DNA of 64,000 nucleotides from Mycobacterium paraffinicum (GCF_001907675.1 NZ_MPNT01000006.1:62001-126000), one strand, 5' to 3'. Shown: positions 1 to 8,739, counted from the stretch's first letter. Notes: a model not told the origin generated them from the sequence alone. A program made the numbers and translations.

Positions 1-92
1 AGCGTCCCGACATTGCCCATGCCCCACTGGATCACGCGATACTTCTTCTCGACAGCCAGCGCGCGGGATTCCAGCGGTGATGCGAGCGTCAT
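1..92 (-). CDS. DapB-like NAD(P)-binding oxidoreductase, N-terminal fragment (runs off the window)
   Basis: Only the first 30 codons are present; the gene continues beyond base 1. It starts with ATG at 92. After a leader of about 17 residues it shows YRVIQWGMGNVGT, the N-terminal dinucleotide-binding turn shared by the other DapB-like proteins in this window, which have VIQWATGAVG at the same place. The family resembles the N-terminal domain of dihydrodipicolinate reductase and is often annotated as NAD(P)H-dependent amine dehydrogenase-like; its substrate is unknown. The gene is divergent from the binding protein at 230, and a copy of the recurrent operator lies between them. Confidence 0.8.
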   Translation of the reverse strand, partial: MTLASPLESRALAVEKKYRVIQWGMGNVGT

Positions 93-155
93 TGCGTCTC
101 CTTCGGGCGGCCCCTTCGAAAGGTACACCCCCGAAAGGGCAGATATGCCGGTTAT

Positions 156-171
156 GTAAACCACTGTTTCC
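156..171. promoter_or_regulatory. Recurrent 16-bp operator-like inverted repeat
   Basis: GTAAACCACTGTTTCC: half sites GTAAAC and GTTTCC separated by 4 bases. It sits in the 137-bp gap between divergent genes and matches the window-wide pattern G(A/G)GAA(C/T)-N4-(A/G)TT(C/T)TC with one departure in the left arm. Confidence 0.5.
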
Positions 172-229
172 GGTTTGCGGATAGGGATGCGCATCGGCCT
201 GGACAACCTTCATCCGGTATGTTGCCGCT

Positions 230-1375
230 ATGCCAGACGACGAGGCTCGCGCGTACGGGTCGGTTGCTCCCCTGAAAGTCGGCCTGCTGAACGACTATCC
301 GACCACCGGGGACACCAACGATGACAGCCTCGACGCACTGCGCCTGGTGATGGACGAAGCCGTGTCATCCGGGCTGGTCGATCGACCGATCGAACTGTGC
401 ATGCGCAACGTGGTTGGCTTGCCCAACGGTACCTACGCCGCGGTCGAGAGGGCCTTCGACGAGCTGGTGGCCGAGGGCTGTCTGGCCATCTACGGTCCGT
501 GGGTATCGGACAATGTGGTGCCGCTGCGTTCCCACGTCGAGGCCACCGCTCGCGTTCCGATCGTCACCCTGTCGGGATCGGAGGGCGCGCTGGGCGAGTG
601 GTGCTTTGCGCTGAACAACGGCTCGATGCCGGAGGAGCCGGTTATGCTCGCCGGGGTGATGATCGGGGACGGCCGATCGCGGATCGCCATCGCCTACGAG
701 TCGTCGTTGATCGGCAAGGAGTATCTTGCGTTCGCTCAGAGGGCTTACGACGCAGCGGGTTTGAAGGTCGTCGCCACCGTGGCGATTCCCCAGGTGGAGG
801 CCGACAAGTCGGAGGCGGTCGCCGCGTTGCGCGCAGCCGCCCCCGACGCTCTGGTGCATGTGGGATTTGGGCACGGCCTGTGGGGGTTTACGGACGCGCT
901 GCTGGCTGCGGGCTGGGACCCCCCGCGGTACACGACGACGGCCTTCGAATTGGCGCACATCAACGCGGAGTGGAGGCGGCAGCTGTCCGGCTGGATTGGT
1001 CTGGACAGCTACGACGAGCGCAACGCCGTCGGTCAGGCCTTCCTGGACCGCTTCGAAGCCAGATACGGTCGTCGGCCCGCACATTCCATGCCCGGGCTGT
1101 CGCACGATGCGGCCACCGTGATCGTGCGCGGCCTCGCGGCGGCGCGCCCGCTCACCGGGGAGGGAGTGAAGAACGGGATCGAGCAGGTCAAGCTCATCCC
1201 GTCGGCCAGCGGCGCTCCGGGGACATTTTTGCGGTTCGGCCGGTTCATCCGGCAGGGCTGGATGGGATCCGATTATCTCGTCGCCCGCAGGGTGCTGCCG
1301 GACGGCAGTGCGCACGTCTTCCACGCGGCGCCAAGCGACCACATCGCCCGCGCGGTCGCGCGCGCCTCACGCTAG
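230..1375 (+). CDS. Type 1 periplasmic-binding-fold protein (branched-chain amino acid receptor-like), no signal peptide
   Basis: 381 residues. The sequence resembles the LivK/ABC-type branched-chain amino acid substrate-binding family: PLKVGLLNDYPTTGDT near the N-terminus, an early-domain stretch around IYGPWVSDNVVPL, and a long second lobe. No hydrophobic signal peptide or lipobox is visible; the N-terminus is MPDDEARAYG, so the protein looks cytosolic. No permease or ATPase gene is nearby. It may be a ligand sensor or carrier for a pathway intermediate rather than a transporter part; that is inference. ATG 230 is chosen because no better in-frame start lies upstream. Its 3' end overlaps the convergent DapB-like gene by 9 bases. 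Confidence 0.75.
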   Translation: MPDDEARAYGSVAPLKVGLLNDYPTTGDTNDDSLDALRLVMDEAVSSGLVDRPIELCMRNVVGLPNGTYAAVERAFDELVAEGCLAIYGPWVSDNVVPLRSHVEATARVPIVTLSGSEGALGEWCFALNNGSMPEEPVMLAGVMIGDGRSRIAIAYESSLIGKEYLAFAQRAYDAAGLKVVATVAIPQVEADKSEAVAALRAAAPDALVHVGFGHGLWGFTDALLAAGWDPPRYTTTAFELAHINAEWRRQLSGWIGLDSYDERNAVGQAFLDRFEARYGRRPAHSMPGLSHDAATVIVRGLAAARPLTGEGVKNGIEQVKLIPSASGAPGTFLRFGRFIRQGWMGSDYLVARRVLPDGSAHVFHAAPSDHIARAVARASR

Positions 1376-2440
1376 TTGGATCGCGCCGAATACCGGAGCG
1401 GTCACGATGCCGGGCGGTTGGGCAAGCACGTACGGGATCGCGCGAATCGCGCCCATCGCGATCATCAGGTGGCCCGGCATGGCGTGCTGACCGGGTTGCG
1501 CCGAGCCATCGAATCCCACATCGAGCTGCAGTTCGAAGCTCGGCTGGCCCTTGATGACCGCGCGGATCAGGGGCGCTTTTTCACCGGGCGCCAGCGGAGC
1601 CATGCCCCACTGGGGGAGGTCGCGGGTGAGGACCCATTCCTCGTGAATGGCCAGCAGCGGACGCCCAGAAAAGTGCCCGACCCACGAGAATCGCTGTCCG
1701 ACAACCGTTCCCGCCTCGATGGTGCCGGCGAGTACTTCGATGTCGTGTGGCAGGGTGGTGGCGTCGACCGCCACGTCGATGTGCGACAGGGTGATCCCGA
1801 GGACGTCGGCCGTGGCATTGAGCGCCTGGCGATAGGCCATGTCGAGCTTTTTGATGATCGGGGAATCGATGCTGACGTCTTCCGGTGGTCTGCCCATGCC
1901 CATGAGGTCGACCAGCATCGGCCGGCTGTCCACGGCCGAAACGTCGGTCGCCTCGTAGAGATCGATGCGGTCGATCGTCTTGCTCAGCCCCGTCACCGTG
2001 GCAACCAGTCGCTCGAACATGAACCCGGGGTTCTCGCCCGCGGCGTGGAACCGCGACCCGCCCTGCCGGCAGGCGTCGATGAACGCCGATTCAGTCTCCG
2101 CGCCGTAGCTGGGTAAGTGGTTATACGACGTGGTCGTGATGACGGTGCTCCCGGCGGCCAACAGACGGCAGATGTCCTCGGCGTTCGTCTCGATGGCGTG
2201 TGCCTTGCTGGCCGTGTGCACGACGACGTCGGCGCCCAGTGCGACGATCTCGTCCTTGTCCGCCGTGGCGATCACGCCGGTCGTCGGCGGGAGACCACAA
2301 AGCTCGCCCGCGTCGAGCCCGGTTTTCGCCGGGTCGTAGACCAGGACCCCCACCAGCTGATAACGGGGATTCTCGATAAGCTCTTGCAGCGCCGCCCGGC
2401 CCACGGCGCCGGTCGCCCACTGCACCACTCGAATAACCAA
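1367..2440 (-). CDS. DapB-like NAD(P)-binding oxidoreductase
   Basis: 357 residues if started at TTG 2440, which gives MVIRVVQWATGAVGR and has a GGAG ribosome-binding site 7 bases upstream. A longer TTG start at 2494 would lie inside the 19-bp operator and is less likely. The N-terminal Rossmann turn (VVQWATGAVG) is followed by a DapB-like central region with LVGVLVYDPAKTGLDAGELC. The C-terminal half has the family's conserved ending with two short helices (AMGAIRAIPYVLA). The reaction is unknown; the family is expected to use NAD(P)H. It is divergent from the P450 at 2555 and shares a regulatory gap with it, so the two are probably controlled together. Confidence 0.82.
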   Translation of the reverse strand: MVIRVVQWATGAVGRAALQELIENPRYQLVGVLVYDPAKTGLDAGELCGLPPTTGVIATADKDEIVALGADVVVHTASKAHAIETNAEDICRLLAAGSTVITTTSYNHLPSYGAETESAFIDACRQGGSRFHAAGENPGFMFERLVATVTGLSKTIDRIDLYEATDVSAVDSRPMLVDLMGMGRPPEDVSIDSPIIKKLDMAYRQALNATADVLGITLSHIDVAVDATTLPHDIEVLAGTIEAGTVVGQRFSWVGHFSGRPLLAIHEEWVLTRDLPQWGMAPLAPGEKAPLIRAVIKGQPSFELQLDVGFDGSAQPGQHAMPGHLMIAMGAIRAIPYVLAQPPGIVTAPVFGAIQLA

Positions 2441-2492
2441 TCGGACGCTCCAGGTTGCGCTTTCGGGATGTTGCAGAGCTTCTGGTCCATCC

Positions 2493-2533
2493 AACCTACA
2501 TCATGTAGGTTTGCAACCGACAAGATGTAGGTT
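2493..2533. promoter_or_regulatory. Tandem 19-bp inverted-repeat operators
   Basis: AACCTACATCATGTAGGTT at 2493-2511 is a perfect inverted repeat around a central C. A second, imperfect copy, AACCGACAAGATGTAGGTT, begins exactly 22 bp later (2515-2533), sharing 16 of 19 positions. The pair lies between the divergent DapB-like gene (start 2440) and P450 (start 2555). The pattern differs from the GAGAAT-type repeat seen elsewhere, so a different regulator is likely. Confidence 0.65.
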
Positions 2534-2554
2534 GACGGGCTGACGAGGTGGCAC

Positions 2555-3793
2555 GTGACGGAGCCGACGGTTAAGGACGACATCGACCAGCGCATCCGCG
2601 AGGCGCAGGAGAAGTTCAACGCCGGGATGGGCGCCGACGGTGACGCCACCCCGTACCCGCTGCTGCGCGAGTTGCGTCAAAAGGCGCCCGTTCATCCCGG
2701 CTGGCCGGAGATGGGCGTCCCGCGCGACGGGCCCGAGGGCAGGCAGACGTTCACGGCGTACTCGTTCGACGCCGTCAAGGCCGTGTTCACCGACAACATC
2801 ACGTTCAGCACCCGCATCTACGAGGATATGGTGCGGCCGCTGCAGGGTCCGACGATCCTGGAGATGCAGGAGCCCGAACATGCGATCTACCGGCGCCTGC
2901 ACGAATTCGCGTTCGCCAAGTCCTCGATGAAACGCTGGGACGCGGAACTCGTTGGGCCGCTGGTAGATCGTACGATCGCGAAGATTCGCGACCACAAACG
3001 CGCCAACCTGGTAGACGCGGTGTTCATGCCGATCCCGGTCCGGATCATCGCGGCCCTTCTCGGGTTGCCCGAGTCCGACATCGGCGAGTTTCACCGGCTG
3101 GCCATCGACCTGCTGGGCTTTCGCGCCGACATGGAGACCGCCATGAAAGCGTCGGCGGAGATGAAGGAGTACTTCATCGGCGTGCTCGCCGACCGACGCA
3201 AGTCGCCGAAGGACGACATGGTGACCATCCTGTCGCAGGCCGAAATCGACGGCGTCAAGATGTCCGACGAGCAAATCTACGGATTCATGCGCAATCTCCT
3301 GCCCGCCGGGGCGGAGACCACGTCGCGATCGACAGCGAGCCTCGCGCTGGCCCTACTGACCCACACCGACCAACTCGACGCCGTGCGCGCCGACCGCAGC
3401 CTGTTGCCACAGGCGATCGAGGAGGGCATCCGGTGGGAGACGCCGCTGCTGAATTTCATCCGGGAGGTCAGCACCGACACCGAATTCTTCGGGCTCAAGA
3501 TCCCGAAAGGATCGACGATGATGGTGAACCTCGGTAGCGCCAATCATGACGAGACGCGTTGGCCGGACCCGGAGTCGTTCAACATCTTCCGCGAGCGCAA
3601 GCCGCACATCGGGTTCGGTCACGGAGCACACCTGTGTCTGGGAATGCACTTGGCACGGTTGGAGAGCACCAAGTTCTTCAACGCGCTGTTTGACGCATTG
3701 CCGGGTTTGCGGCTCGACCCCGCCGCCCCGCCGCCCTATGTGAGCGGCACGATGTTCCGTTCGCCGCCGCGGCTCGACGTGGTATGGGATTGA
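2555..3793 (+). CDS. Cytochrome P450
   Basis: 412 residues, full length for a bacterial class I P450; soluble and dependent on an external ferredoxin. The I-helix oxygen-binding motif AGAETTSR, the K-helix ExxR (EEGIR) and the haem loop FGHGAHLCLG with haem-ligand Cys361 are all present. It starts at GTG 2555, preceded by a purine-rich GAGG. No ferredoxin or reductase gene is in the window, so the redox partner must be encoded elsewhere. The DapB-like gene follows after 12 bases, suggesting that the P450 hydroxylates a substrate later handled by that oxidoreductase. Confidence 0.93.
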   Translation: MTEPTVKDDIDQRIREAQEKFNAGMGADGDATPYPLLRELRQKAPVHPGWPEMGVPRDGPEGRQTFTAYSFDAVKAVFTDNITFSTRIYEDMVRPLQGPTILEMQEPEHAIYRRLHEFAFAKSSMKRWDAELVGPLVDRTIAKIRDHKRANLVDAVFMPIPVRIIAALLGLPESDIGEFHRLAIDLLGFRADMETAMKASAEMKEYFIGVLADRRKSPKDDMVTILSQAEIDGVKMSDEQIYGFMRNLLPAGAETTSRSTASLALALLTHTDQLDAVRADRSLLPQAIEEGIRWETPLLNFIREVSTDTEFFGLKIPKGSTMMVNLGSANHDETRWPDPESFNIFRERKPHIGFGHGAHLCLGMHLARLESTKFFNALFDALPGLRLDPAAPPPYVSGTMFRSPPRLDVVWD

Positions 3794-3805
3794 GGTTTGT
3801 CTGAC

Positions 3806-4870
3806 ATGACTCGCGTGATCCAATGGGCGACCGGGGTTACCGGCATGATGTCGCTGCGTCACGTCTTGGGCAGGCCGGGCCTGGAACTGGTCGGCGTGCG
3901 GGTGTACGACCCGGCCAAAGCCGGGCTTGACGCGGGCACGTTGTGCGGGTTGCCGGAATCAGGGGTGCTGACGTCCGCCGATCGGGACGCCATCATCGGT
4001 ACCGATGCCGATGTGGTGCTCTACATGGGCAAGGTGGAGACCGATACGCCCGGCTGCTTTGCCGATGTCTGCGATCTTTTGGCGGCGGGCAAGAACGTGG
4101 TGGCCACCGGTAGCCGGTTCATCCATCCCCGCTCGCTGCACGCATCGCTGGCCGACGGTATTGAAAACGCTTGTCGTGCGGGCGGTTCGTCATTTCTCGG
4201 GCTCGGCCTCTATCCGGGCTTCGTCGGCGAGTCGCTGGCACCGATCTTGTCGCGGCTCACCGAGCGCGCCGACCGGATCAATGTGCGGGAGGTGCTGAAC
4301 TACTCGACCTACGCCAGCCACGATCTCATTTTCAATGCGATGGGCTTCGGCCATGCGCCGGACGACACCACCCCGTTGCTGACCAACACCGACTACGCGG
4401 CGAGCGCATGGATCGGCAGCGCGACGGTCCTCGCGCAGGCCCTCGGGCTTGAGATTCGATCCGTCGAGGGATTCCGGGAAGTCGCGACCACGCCAAGGGC
4501 GCTCACAGTCGCGGCGGGGGAGATCCCCGCAGGAACCGTAGGCGCCATGCGTTTTGGTGTGGTGGTCGACTGCGGCGAAACCACACTCGCCGTTGAGCAC
4601 CTAACCCGCATGGCCGACGATCTGGCCCCCGACTGGCCGACGGAGATCGGTTATGCGGTGACTTTCGAGGGCAAGCCCAACATGAGTTTCCATCTCGTGA
4701 TCGGCTCCCACAACGAGGATCACGCCGAGCAAGGCTGCCTGGCCACTGCCATGCACGCCATCAACGCCATCCCGGCCGTGATCGCGGCCGAGTCGGGGCT
4801 CTACGACCTTTCGACGATCACCCCGTTCGTCGCGCACTGGACCGAACGTGGCGTGGTGTCGCGAACCTGA
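3806..4870 (+). CDS. DapB-like NAD(P)-binding oxidoreductase
   Basis: 354 residues from ATG 3806 (MTRVIQWATGVTGM); a TTG at 3797 would add three residues. It has the family's N-terminal nucleotide-binding turn, VRVYDPAKAGLDAGTLCGLP, and the mid-protein glycine-rich stretch LGLYPGFVGESLAP. It is co-transcribed with the P450 just upstream (12-base gap). The closest relative within the window appears to be the product at 1367-2440, on the opposite side of the same control region. Substrate unknown. Confidence 0.82.
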   Translation: MTRVIQWATGVTGMMSLRHVLGRPGLELVGVRVYDPAKAGLDAGTLCGLPESGVLTSADRDAIIGTDADVVLYMGKVETDTPGCFADVCDLLAAGKNVVATGSRFIHPRSLHASLADGIENACRAGGSSFLGLGLYPGFVGESLAPILSRLTERADRINVREVLNYSTYASHDLIFNAMGFGHAPDDTTPLLTNTDYAASAWIGSATVLAQALGLEIRSVEGFREVATTPRALTVAAGEIPAGTVGAMRFGVVVDCGETTLAVEHLTRMADDLAPDWPTEIGYAVTFEGKPNMSFHLVIGSHNEDHAEQGCLATAMHAINAIPAVIAAESGLYDLSTITPFVAHWTERGVVSRT

Positions 4871-4889
4871 GTCGCAGTCGAGTTCCTGA

Positions 4890-4905
4890 CCGGCCCGCGG
4901 GCCGG
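4890..4905. terminator. GC-rich hairpin between convergent genes
   Basis: CCGGCCCGCGGGCCGG is a perfect 16-base palindrome able to form a 6-bp stem with a 4-base loop. It lies 20 bases after the stop of the DapB-like gene ending at 4870 and before the convergent gene ending at 4948. There is no T-run, as is common for mycobacterial hairpins, so its termination role is inferred. Confidence 0.4.
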
Positions 4906-4947
4906 CGCACTGTTCTCGGGTATGCGGCTGAGCTGGAACGGCTTCCG

Positions 4948-6048
4948 TCAATCTGTGATGACTATGGGCCCGTCACCGAAACCCGTGTAGCTGCGGATTA
5001 GCGGTAGATCCGCCATCGTGGCGCAACCCGCTGGCGCGGCACATATCGCCGGTATGGCGTTGACGACCTGCAGCGCGACGGCCACGAGCCCGGCCCGCAC
5101 GTGTTCGGCGACCGTCGCCGGCCGCGAGAAGCTCGCCAGGCAGAAGAAGTGCACGCGCATGGACGGATCACCCTCGAGCGTGAGCGTCCAGCCGTCATCC
5201 GGAGTGGGCCAGTGCCCCGGGTACTCGCCGCCGACCGTCCACAGCGTCTCGAACTCGATGATCGGCTCGCCGCGACGATTCCCCACGAAGTTCCACCGCT
5301 GCCCCGCCGTCGTGCCGGCGTGAACCCGGTGGTCAAAGATCTCGAAGTCCTTCGTCGCCGGCACCGCGTCAACGGTGACCGTGACATCGTCGATCGCAGC
5401 GTTCAAGGTGTCGGCGATGAACCAGGTCTGCTGGGTGAACAAGGCGGTGTTGAACGTCAGGAACTCGTTGGCCGTCGGGGTGATGTCCTCGGTCGGTCGC
5501 CCGAACCACATTCCGTCGAAGGTTATTTCGGTGCTCTCCCACAGCGACCAGTCGGCGCGCTCCTGCAGGGTGAACCGGTCGATAGTGCGGCTCATACCCG
5601 ACAGCGCGAGCGGCAAAACGCCGGACAGGTTGCCCGGGTTGAGGCCGCTGGCGTGGATCGTGCTGTTGCCCTTCTTGCATGCGGCCAGCAGCCGCCGGCG
5701 GTCGGCGTCGCCGATGCGCCTGGGGTGAAAAAGGAATGACACGGTCGCAACATTCTTGCCGGTCTCCAAGAGTGCGCACACATCGTCGAGGCTGGTGAAC
5801 GACGGCGCATAGAGGACGACGTCGGCGTCCATCGCGAGAATCTCCGCGACATCGGTGGTTGCGGTGACGCCGACTGGGTTCCGGCCCACCAGCGTGCCCA
5901 CGTCGACGCCGTTCTTTGAATCGGAGTACACCCGCGCTCCGACAAGCTCGAGGTCGGTCCGGTAGTCGAGGATCGTCTTGACCATCTCAGTGCCTACGGC
6001 ACCGGTCGCCCACTGAATGACCCGAAGGGGCCGGGAACTCGCGGTCAA
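4948..6048 (-). CDS. DapB-like NAD(P)-binding oxidoreductase
   Basis: 366 residues from TTG 6048, which has GGGAG 8 bases upstream; a TTG at 6063 would add five residues. The N-terminus carries LRVIQWATGAVGTEM, then LVGARVYSDSKNGVDVGTLV, as in the other paralogues, and the C-terminus ends with the VNAIPAICAAPAG stretch. It lies 37 bases downstream of the SDR at 6086-6889 and is probably in one operon with it. An alcohol-oxidising SDR next to a DapB-like enzyme recurs at 12278-14175, suggesting consecutive redox steps; this is inference. Confidence 0.8.
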   Translation of the reverse strand: MTASSRPLRVIQWATGAVGTEMVKTILDYRTDLELVGARVYSDSKNGVDVGTLVGRNPVGVTATTDVAEILAMDADVVLYAPSFTSLDDVCALLETGKNVATVSFLFHPRRIGDADRRRLLAACKKGNSTIHASGLNPGNLSGVLPLALSGMSRTIDRFTLQERADWSLWESTEITFDGMWFGRPTEDITPTANEFLTFNTALFTQQTWFIADTLNAAIDDVTVTVDAVPATKDFEIFDHRVHAGTTAGQRWNFVGNRRGEPIIEFETLWTVGGEYPGHWPTPDDGWTLTLEGDPSMRVHFFCLASFSRPATVAEHVRAGLVAVALQVVNAIPAICAAPAGCATMADLPLIRSYTGFGDGPIVITD

Positions 6049-6085
6049 TTTCTCAACTCCCAATGCCTGGTGGATGGCCGTGACG

Positions 6086-6889
6086 TCAGATGAAATCCGA
6101 CCCGCCGTCCACGTTGACGGTTGCCCCGGTCACATAGCCATTGCGTCGCGACGCCAGATAAGTGGTGACGGAAGCGATCTCCTCCGGCAGCCCCGCGCGA
6201 CCGATGTCGCACGGATGGCCGTAAGTCCTCTCGACCCACGTCATCACGTCCTTCGGATCCGACGCGTCCAGCCCGTCGGCGGCCAGCACATCGCGCAGGA
6301 TCTGGGTGAAGCTCGCCGTCACAATGGTCCCCGGGCAGACGCAGTTCACAAGAATGCCTTCGGCTCCAAGGCTTTTGGACAAGTTCTTGGTGAAGCTCGA
6401 GAGCGCCGATTTGGCCGCCGTGTAGGCGACCAGACGCGGGCTCTGTCGTTGGATCGAGTGCGCAGAGAGGGTGACGATGCGAGCCCACTCGGCCGATCTC
6501 AGCAGGGGCAATGCGCTCCTGACGGAGCGCACGGCGGAGAGCGTGCCGAGGTCGAATGCGGCGTGCCAATCTTCGTCGTCGAGATCGTCGAATGCGCCCG
6601 CGTTTGGGCCGACGGTGTGCACCAAGACGTTCAGGGAGTGCCAGGTGCCACCAACGGTTGCGAATGCCGCCGCAATGGAGTCGGCGTCGGCCATGTCCAC
6701 GCTGATCGGAAGTACCTCTGGAGCGCCGGCGCAACGGATCTGCTGGGCGGCCGAGTCCAGTGCCGCCCGGCCGCGCGCCATGATCGCCACGCAGGCCCCC
6801 TCAGCCCCAAGACTCTCCGCGATCGCCAGCCCCATCCCCTTGCTACCGCCGGTCACGACCGCCGTGGCGCCCTTTAAACCGAGATCCAT
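6086..6889 (-). CDS. Short-chain dehydrogenase/reductase (SDR)
   Basis: 267 residues, classical SDR length. The nucleotide-binding TGGSKGMG is at residues 13-20. The catalytic Tyr156 and Lys160 lie in YTAAK, with Ser142 or Ser145 available as the third residue. The C-terminal VDGGSDFI is typical of classical SDRs. It starts at ATG 6889 and is the first gene of a probable two-gene operon with the DapB-like gene downstream. Expected to interconvert an alcohol and a ketone with NAD(P)(H). Confidence 0.88.
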   Translation of the reverse strand: MDLGLKGATAVVTGGSKGMGLAIAESLGAEGACVAIMARGRAALDSAAQQIRCAGAPEVLPISVDMADADSIAAAFATVGGTWHSLNVLVHTVGPNAGAFDDLDDEDWHAAFDLGTLSAVRSVRSALPLLRSAEWARIVTLSAHSIQRQSPRLVAYTAAKSALSSFTKNLSKSLGAEGILVNCVCPGTIVTASFTQILRDVLAADGLDASDPKDVMTWVERTYGHPCDIGRAGLPEEIASVTTYLASRRNGYVTGATVNVDGGSDFI

Positions 6890-6921
6890 TCAGTCGTCCG
6901 CCCTTCGCGGTGCGGGAATCG

Positions 6922-7680
6922 TCACCGGTTCTTGACGATTCGCGGGGAAAGATGCACGATCTCGCTGACGACGGTGGGGTTCGCGCGTGAGACGGCGATC
7001 AGGGAAAGCATCGCGTTGGCCACGTCGTCCACCGTGGACATCTCGTCGGGAATCTGGCCCGCGCGCGCCCAGGCCCGGTAAAGGTCGGCCAGCAGATCGC
7101 GGTCGGCTCCGCGCAGGATCTCAGTGTCACAAGTGGGACCAACGCTAACCCGGATCACGGCCAGCTCGGGATGCTCGGCCCGCCATGACCGCAAGATCTC
7201 GTCGAGCGCGGCCTTGCTCGCGTGGTAGGCCGCCACACCGGCGCGGGGGCGGCCCACATCGTGGCTTGATGCGACGATGACCGTGGCGTTGTCGGTCAGG
7301 TGGGGGAGAGCCGCCCGCAGCACGTGGGAAGCACCGACGGCGTTGACGGCGTACGAATGCAGCCAGGTTTCAACATCAGTGTCTTCGATCAGCACGAAGG
7401 GCACCACGGCGCTGGTGAACACCACAGCGTCAAGCTTGCCCAAGTTGGTGGCGACATCGTCGATGACGGTCTCTACGGCCCTCGGGTCGGAAACGTCCAG
7501 TTCATATGCCGACCCGTGCAGCCGGTTGGCCAGTGCTGACAGTAGGTCCACTCGCCGTGCGGCGAGCGCGACATGAGCTCCCCTGGAGTGGGCGGCGATT
7601 GCCAGCGCCTGTCCGATGCCGGAGGACGCTCCGATGATCAGCATCCGCGTCCCAGCGATGTTGGAGTGCCGGTCGCTCAT
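6922..7680 (-). CDS. Short-chain dehydrogenase/reductase (SDR)
   Basis: 252 residues from ATG 7680 (MSDRHSNIAG). The reading frame stays open far upstream but there lies antisense to the next SDR, so the short start is preferred. It has GASSGIG at 18-24 and YHASK with Tyr152/Lys156, plus Ser138/139. The C-terminus lacks the usual DGG ending and instead has a stretch ending SEIVHLSPRIVKNR, so it is a divergent member. It is divergent from the SDR at 7799 with an operator-like repeat in the gap, and is probably co-transcribed with the SDR at 6086-6889 (32-base gap). Confidence 0.83.
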   Translation of the reverse strand: MSDRHSNIAGTRMLIIGASSGIGQALAIAAHSRGAHVALAARRVDLLSALANRLHGSAYELDVSDPRAVETVIDDVATNLGKLDAVVFTSAVVPFVLIEDTDVETWLHSYAVNAVGASHVLRAALPHLTDNATVIVASSHDVGRPRAGVAAYHASKAALDEILRSWRAEHPELAVIRVSVGPTCDTEILRGADRDLLADLYRAWARAGQIPDEMSTVDDVANAMLSLIAVSRANPTVVSEIVHLSPRIVKNR

Positions 7681-7736
7681 AACCCGCTTCCTCTGGCCGA
7701 ATCCGTCACTGAAGGTTAGCCGTAATTCTCGCATGT

Positions 7737-7752
7737 GAGAATCAATATTCCC
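7737..7752. promoter_or_regulatory. Recurrent 16-bp operator-like inverted repeat
   Basis: GAGAATCAATATTCCC between the divergent SDR genes that start at 7680 and 7799. An outward-facing ATTCTC at 7725-7730 makes a second, overlapping inverted repeat with the GAGAAT arm. Confidence 0.55.
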
Positions 7753-7798
7753 GTCGGGGTCGAACATCGGCGCTTCGGCGACAAATACAGGAGGCGCA

Positions 7799-8641
7799 AT
7801 GATCGATTTCAAGGGCAAGGTAGTGCTCGTCACCGGCGGTGGCGCGGGCATCGGGCGCGCCACGGCGACGGCCTTTGCCGACCTGGGCGCGTCGGTGGTC
7901 GCGCTCGAGGCCGACCCGGCGCGGTCGCAGGAACTGCGCAGCGCACTCGACGATCGGGGGCTCGTCGTCACGGGCGACGCCACCGAGGCGGCCGACATGT
8001 CGGCGCTTGCCGATGCCATCGGCAGCCGGTACGGGCGCCTCGACGCGTTGGTGAACAATGTCGGCCACTTCGTGACGCGGCCGACACCTTTCGAGCGGCT
8101 CACGGACGACCAGATCGACGACATATATCGGGTGAACCTCAAGCACATCTTCCTGGTCAGCCGGGTCATGCTGCCGCTGCTGCGGGCCGCCGCCGGCGGC
8201 GCGAGCATTACGAACGTTTCGTCGATCGAGGGCTTCCGGGGCATACCGCAGTTCGCGGTGTACGGGGCCTTCAAGGCGGCGGTGACCGGCTTTACGATGA
8301 GCCTCGCCCTCGAGCTGGGCCCAGAGGGCATCCGGGTGAATGCCGTGGCGCCGGAAACCACCGATAGCGCCCAGGTCCCGCTGGACCGCATGATTCACCC
8401 ATCGCAGCGGCACAACATTCCGCGCTGGATTCCGCTGGGTCGCTTCGGAACCCCGCAGGACATCGCGGGCTGCGTGCTGTTTCTCGCCAGCCCGCTGGCC
8501 GCATGGGTGTCGGGGACCGTGGTGCATGCCGATGGTGGTGCGTTGGCCGCCGCCGGTTGGTATCGCGACGACCGTGGCGCGTGGACGAACATGCCCGTCA
8601 TCAAGGGCAACAGCGCAACATCCGCCGAGACGTCGGGTTGA
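7799..8641 (+). CDS. Short-chain dehydrogenase/reductase (SDR)
   Basis: 280 residues. A strong ribosome-binding site (AGGAGG, 7789-7794) fixes ATG 7799. TGGGAGIG is at residues 12-19, NNVG at 86-89, Ser141/142, and the active-site YGAFK at Tyr155/Lys159. The segment after the DGG motif is about 30 residues longer than in a minimal SDR and contains GWYRDDRGAWTN. Expected to be an NAD(P)-dependent alcohol/ketone oxidoreductase. The AveC-family gene follows after 98 bases but has its own operator-like site. Confidence 0.87.
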   Translation: MIDFKGKVVLVTGGGAGIGRATATAFADLGASVVALEADPARSQELRSALDDRGLVVTGDATEAADMSALADAIGSRYGRLDALVNNVGHFVTRPTPFERLTDDQIDDIYRVNLKHIFLVSRVMLPLLRAAAGGASITNVSSIEGFRGIPQFAVYGAFKAAVTGFTMSLALELGPEGIRVNAVAPETTDSAQVPLDRMIHPSQRHNIPRWIPLGRFGTPQDIAGCVLFLASPLAAWVSGTVVHADGGALAAAGWYRDDRGAWTNMPVIKGNSATSAETSG

Positions 8642-8680
8642 AGTTGGATCAACCCGCCCCAAAGGCTGTTTGTGACCGCC

Positions 8681-8696
8681 GATAACGCATATTCTC
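8681..8696. promoter_or_regulatory. Recurrent 16-bp operator-like inverted repeat
   Basis: GATAACGCATATTCTC, 43 bases upstream of the AveC-family start at 8740 and downstream of the SDR stop at 8641. It implies separate control of the membrane protein gene. Confidence 0.5.
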
Positions 8697-8739
8697 ATCG
8701 GATCAGGCTTCCGGACTTGCGAGGATGTCAAGGTTTGGC

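Noticed and set aside
365..1342. Long open frame antisense to the binding-protein gene
   Set aside because: It is a GC-rich shadow frame with Arg/His-rich composition and no family signature; the sense frame has clear domain structure. The same reasoning removed similar antisense frames elsewhere (for example 6017-6877, 10879-11484, 35599-36390).
7681..8391. N-terminal extension of the minus-strand SDR ending at 6922
   Set aside because: The open frame continues 237 codons upstream but runs antisense through a well-supported SDR and across the operator. The short start at 7680 gives a normal SDR N-terminus.
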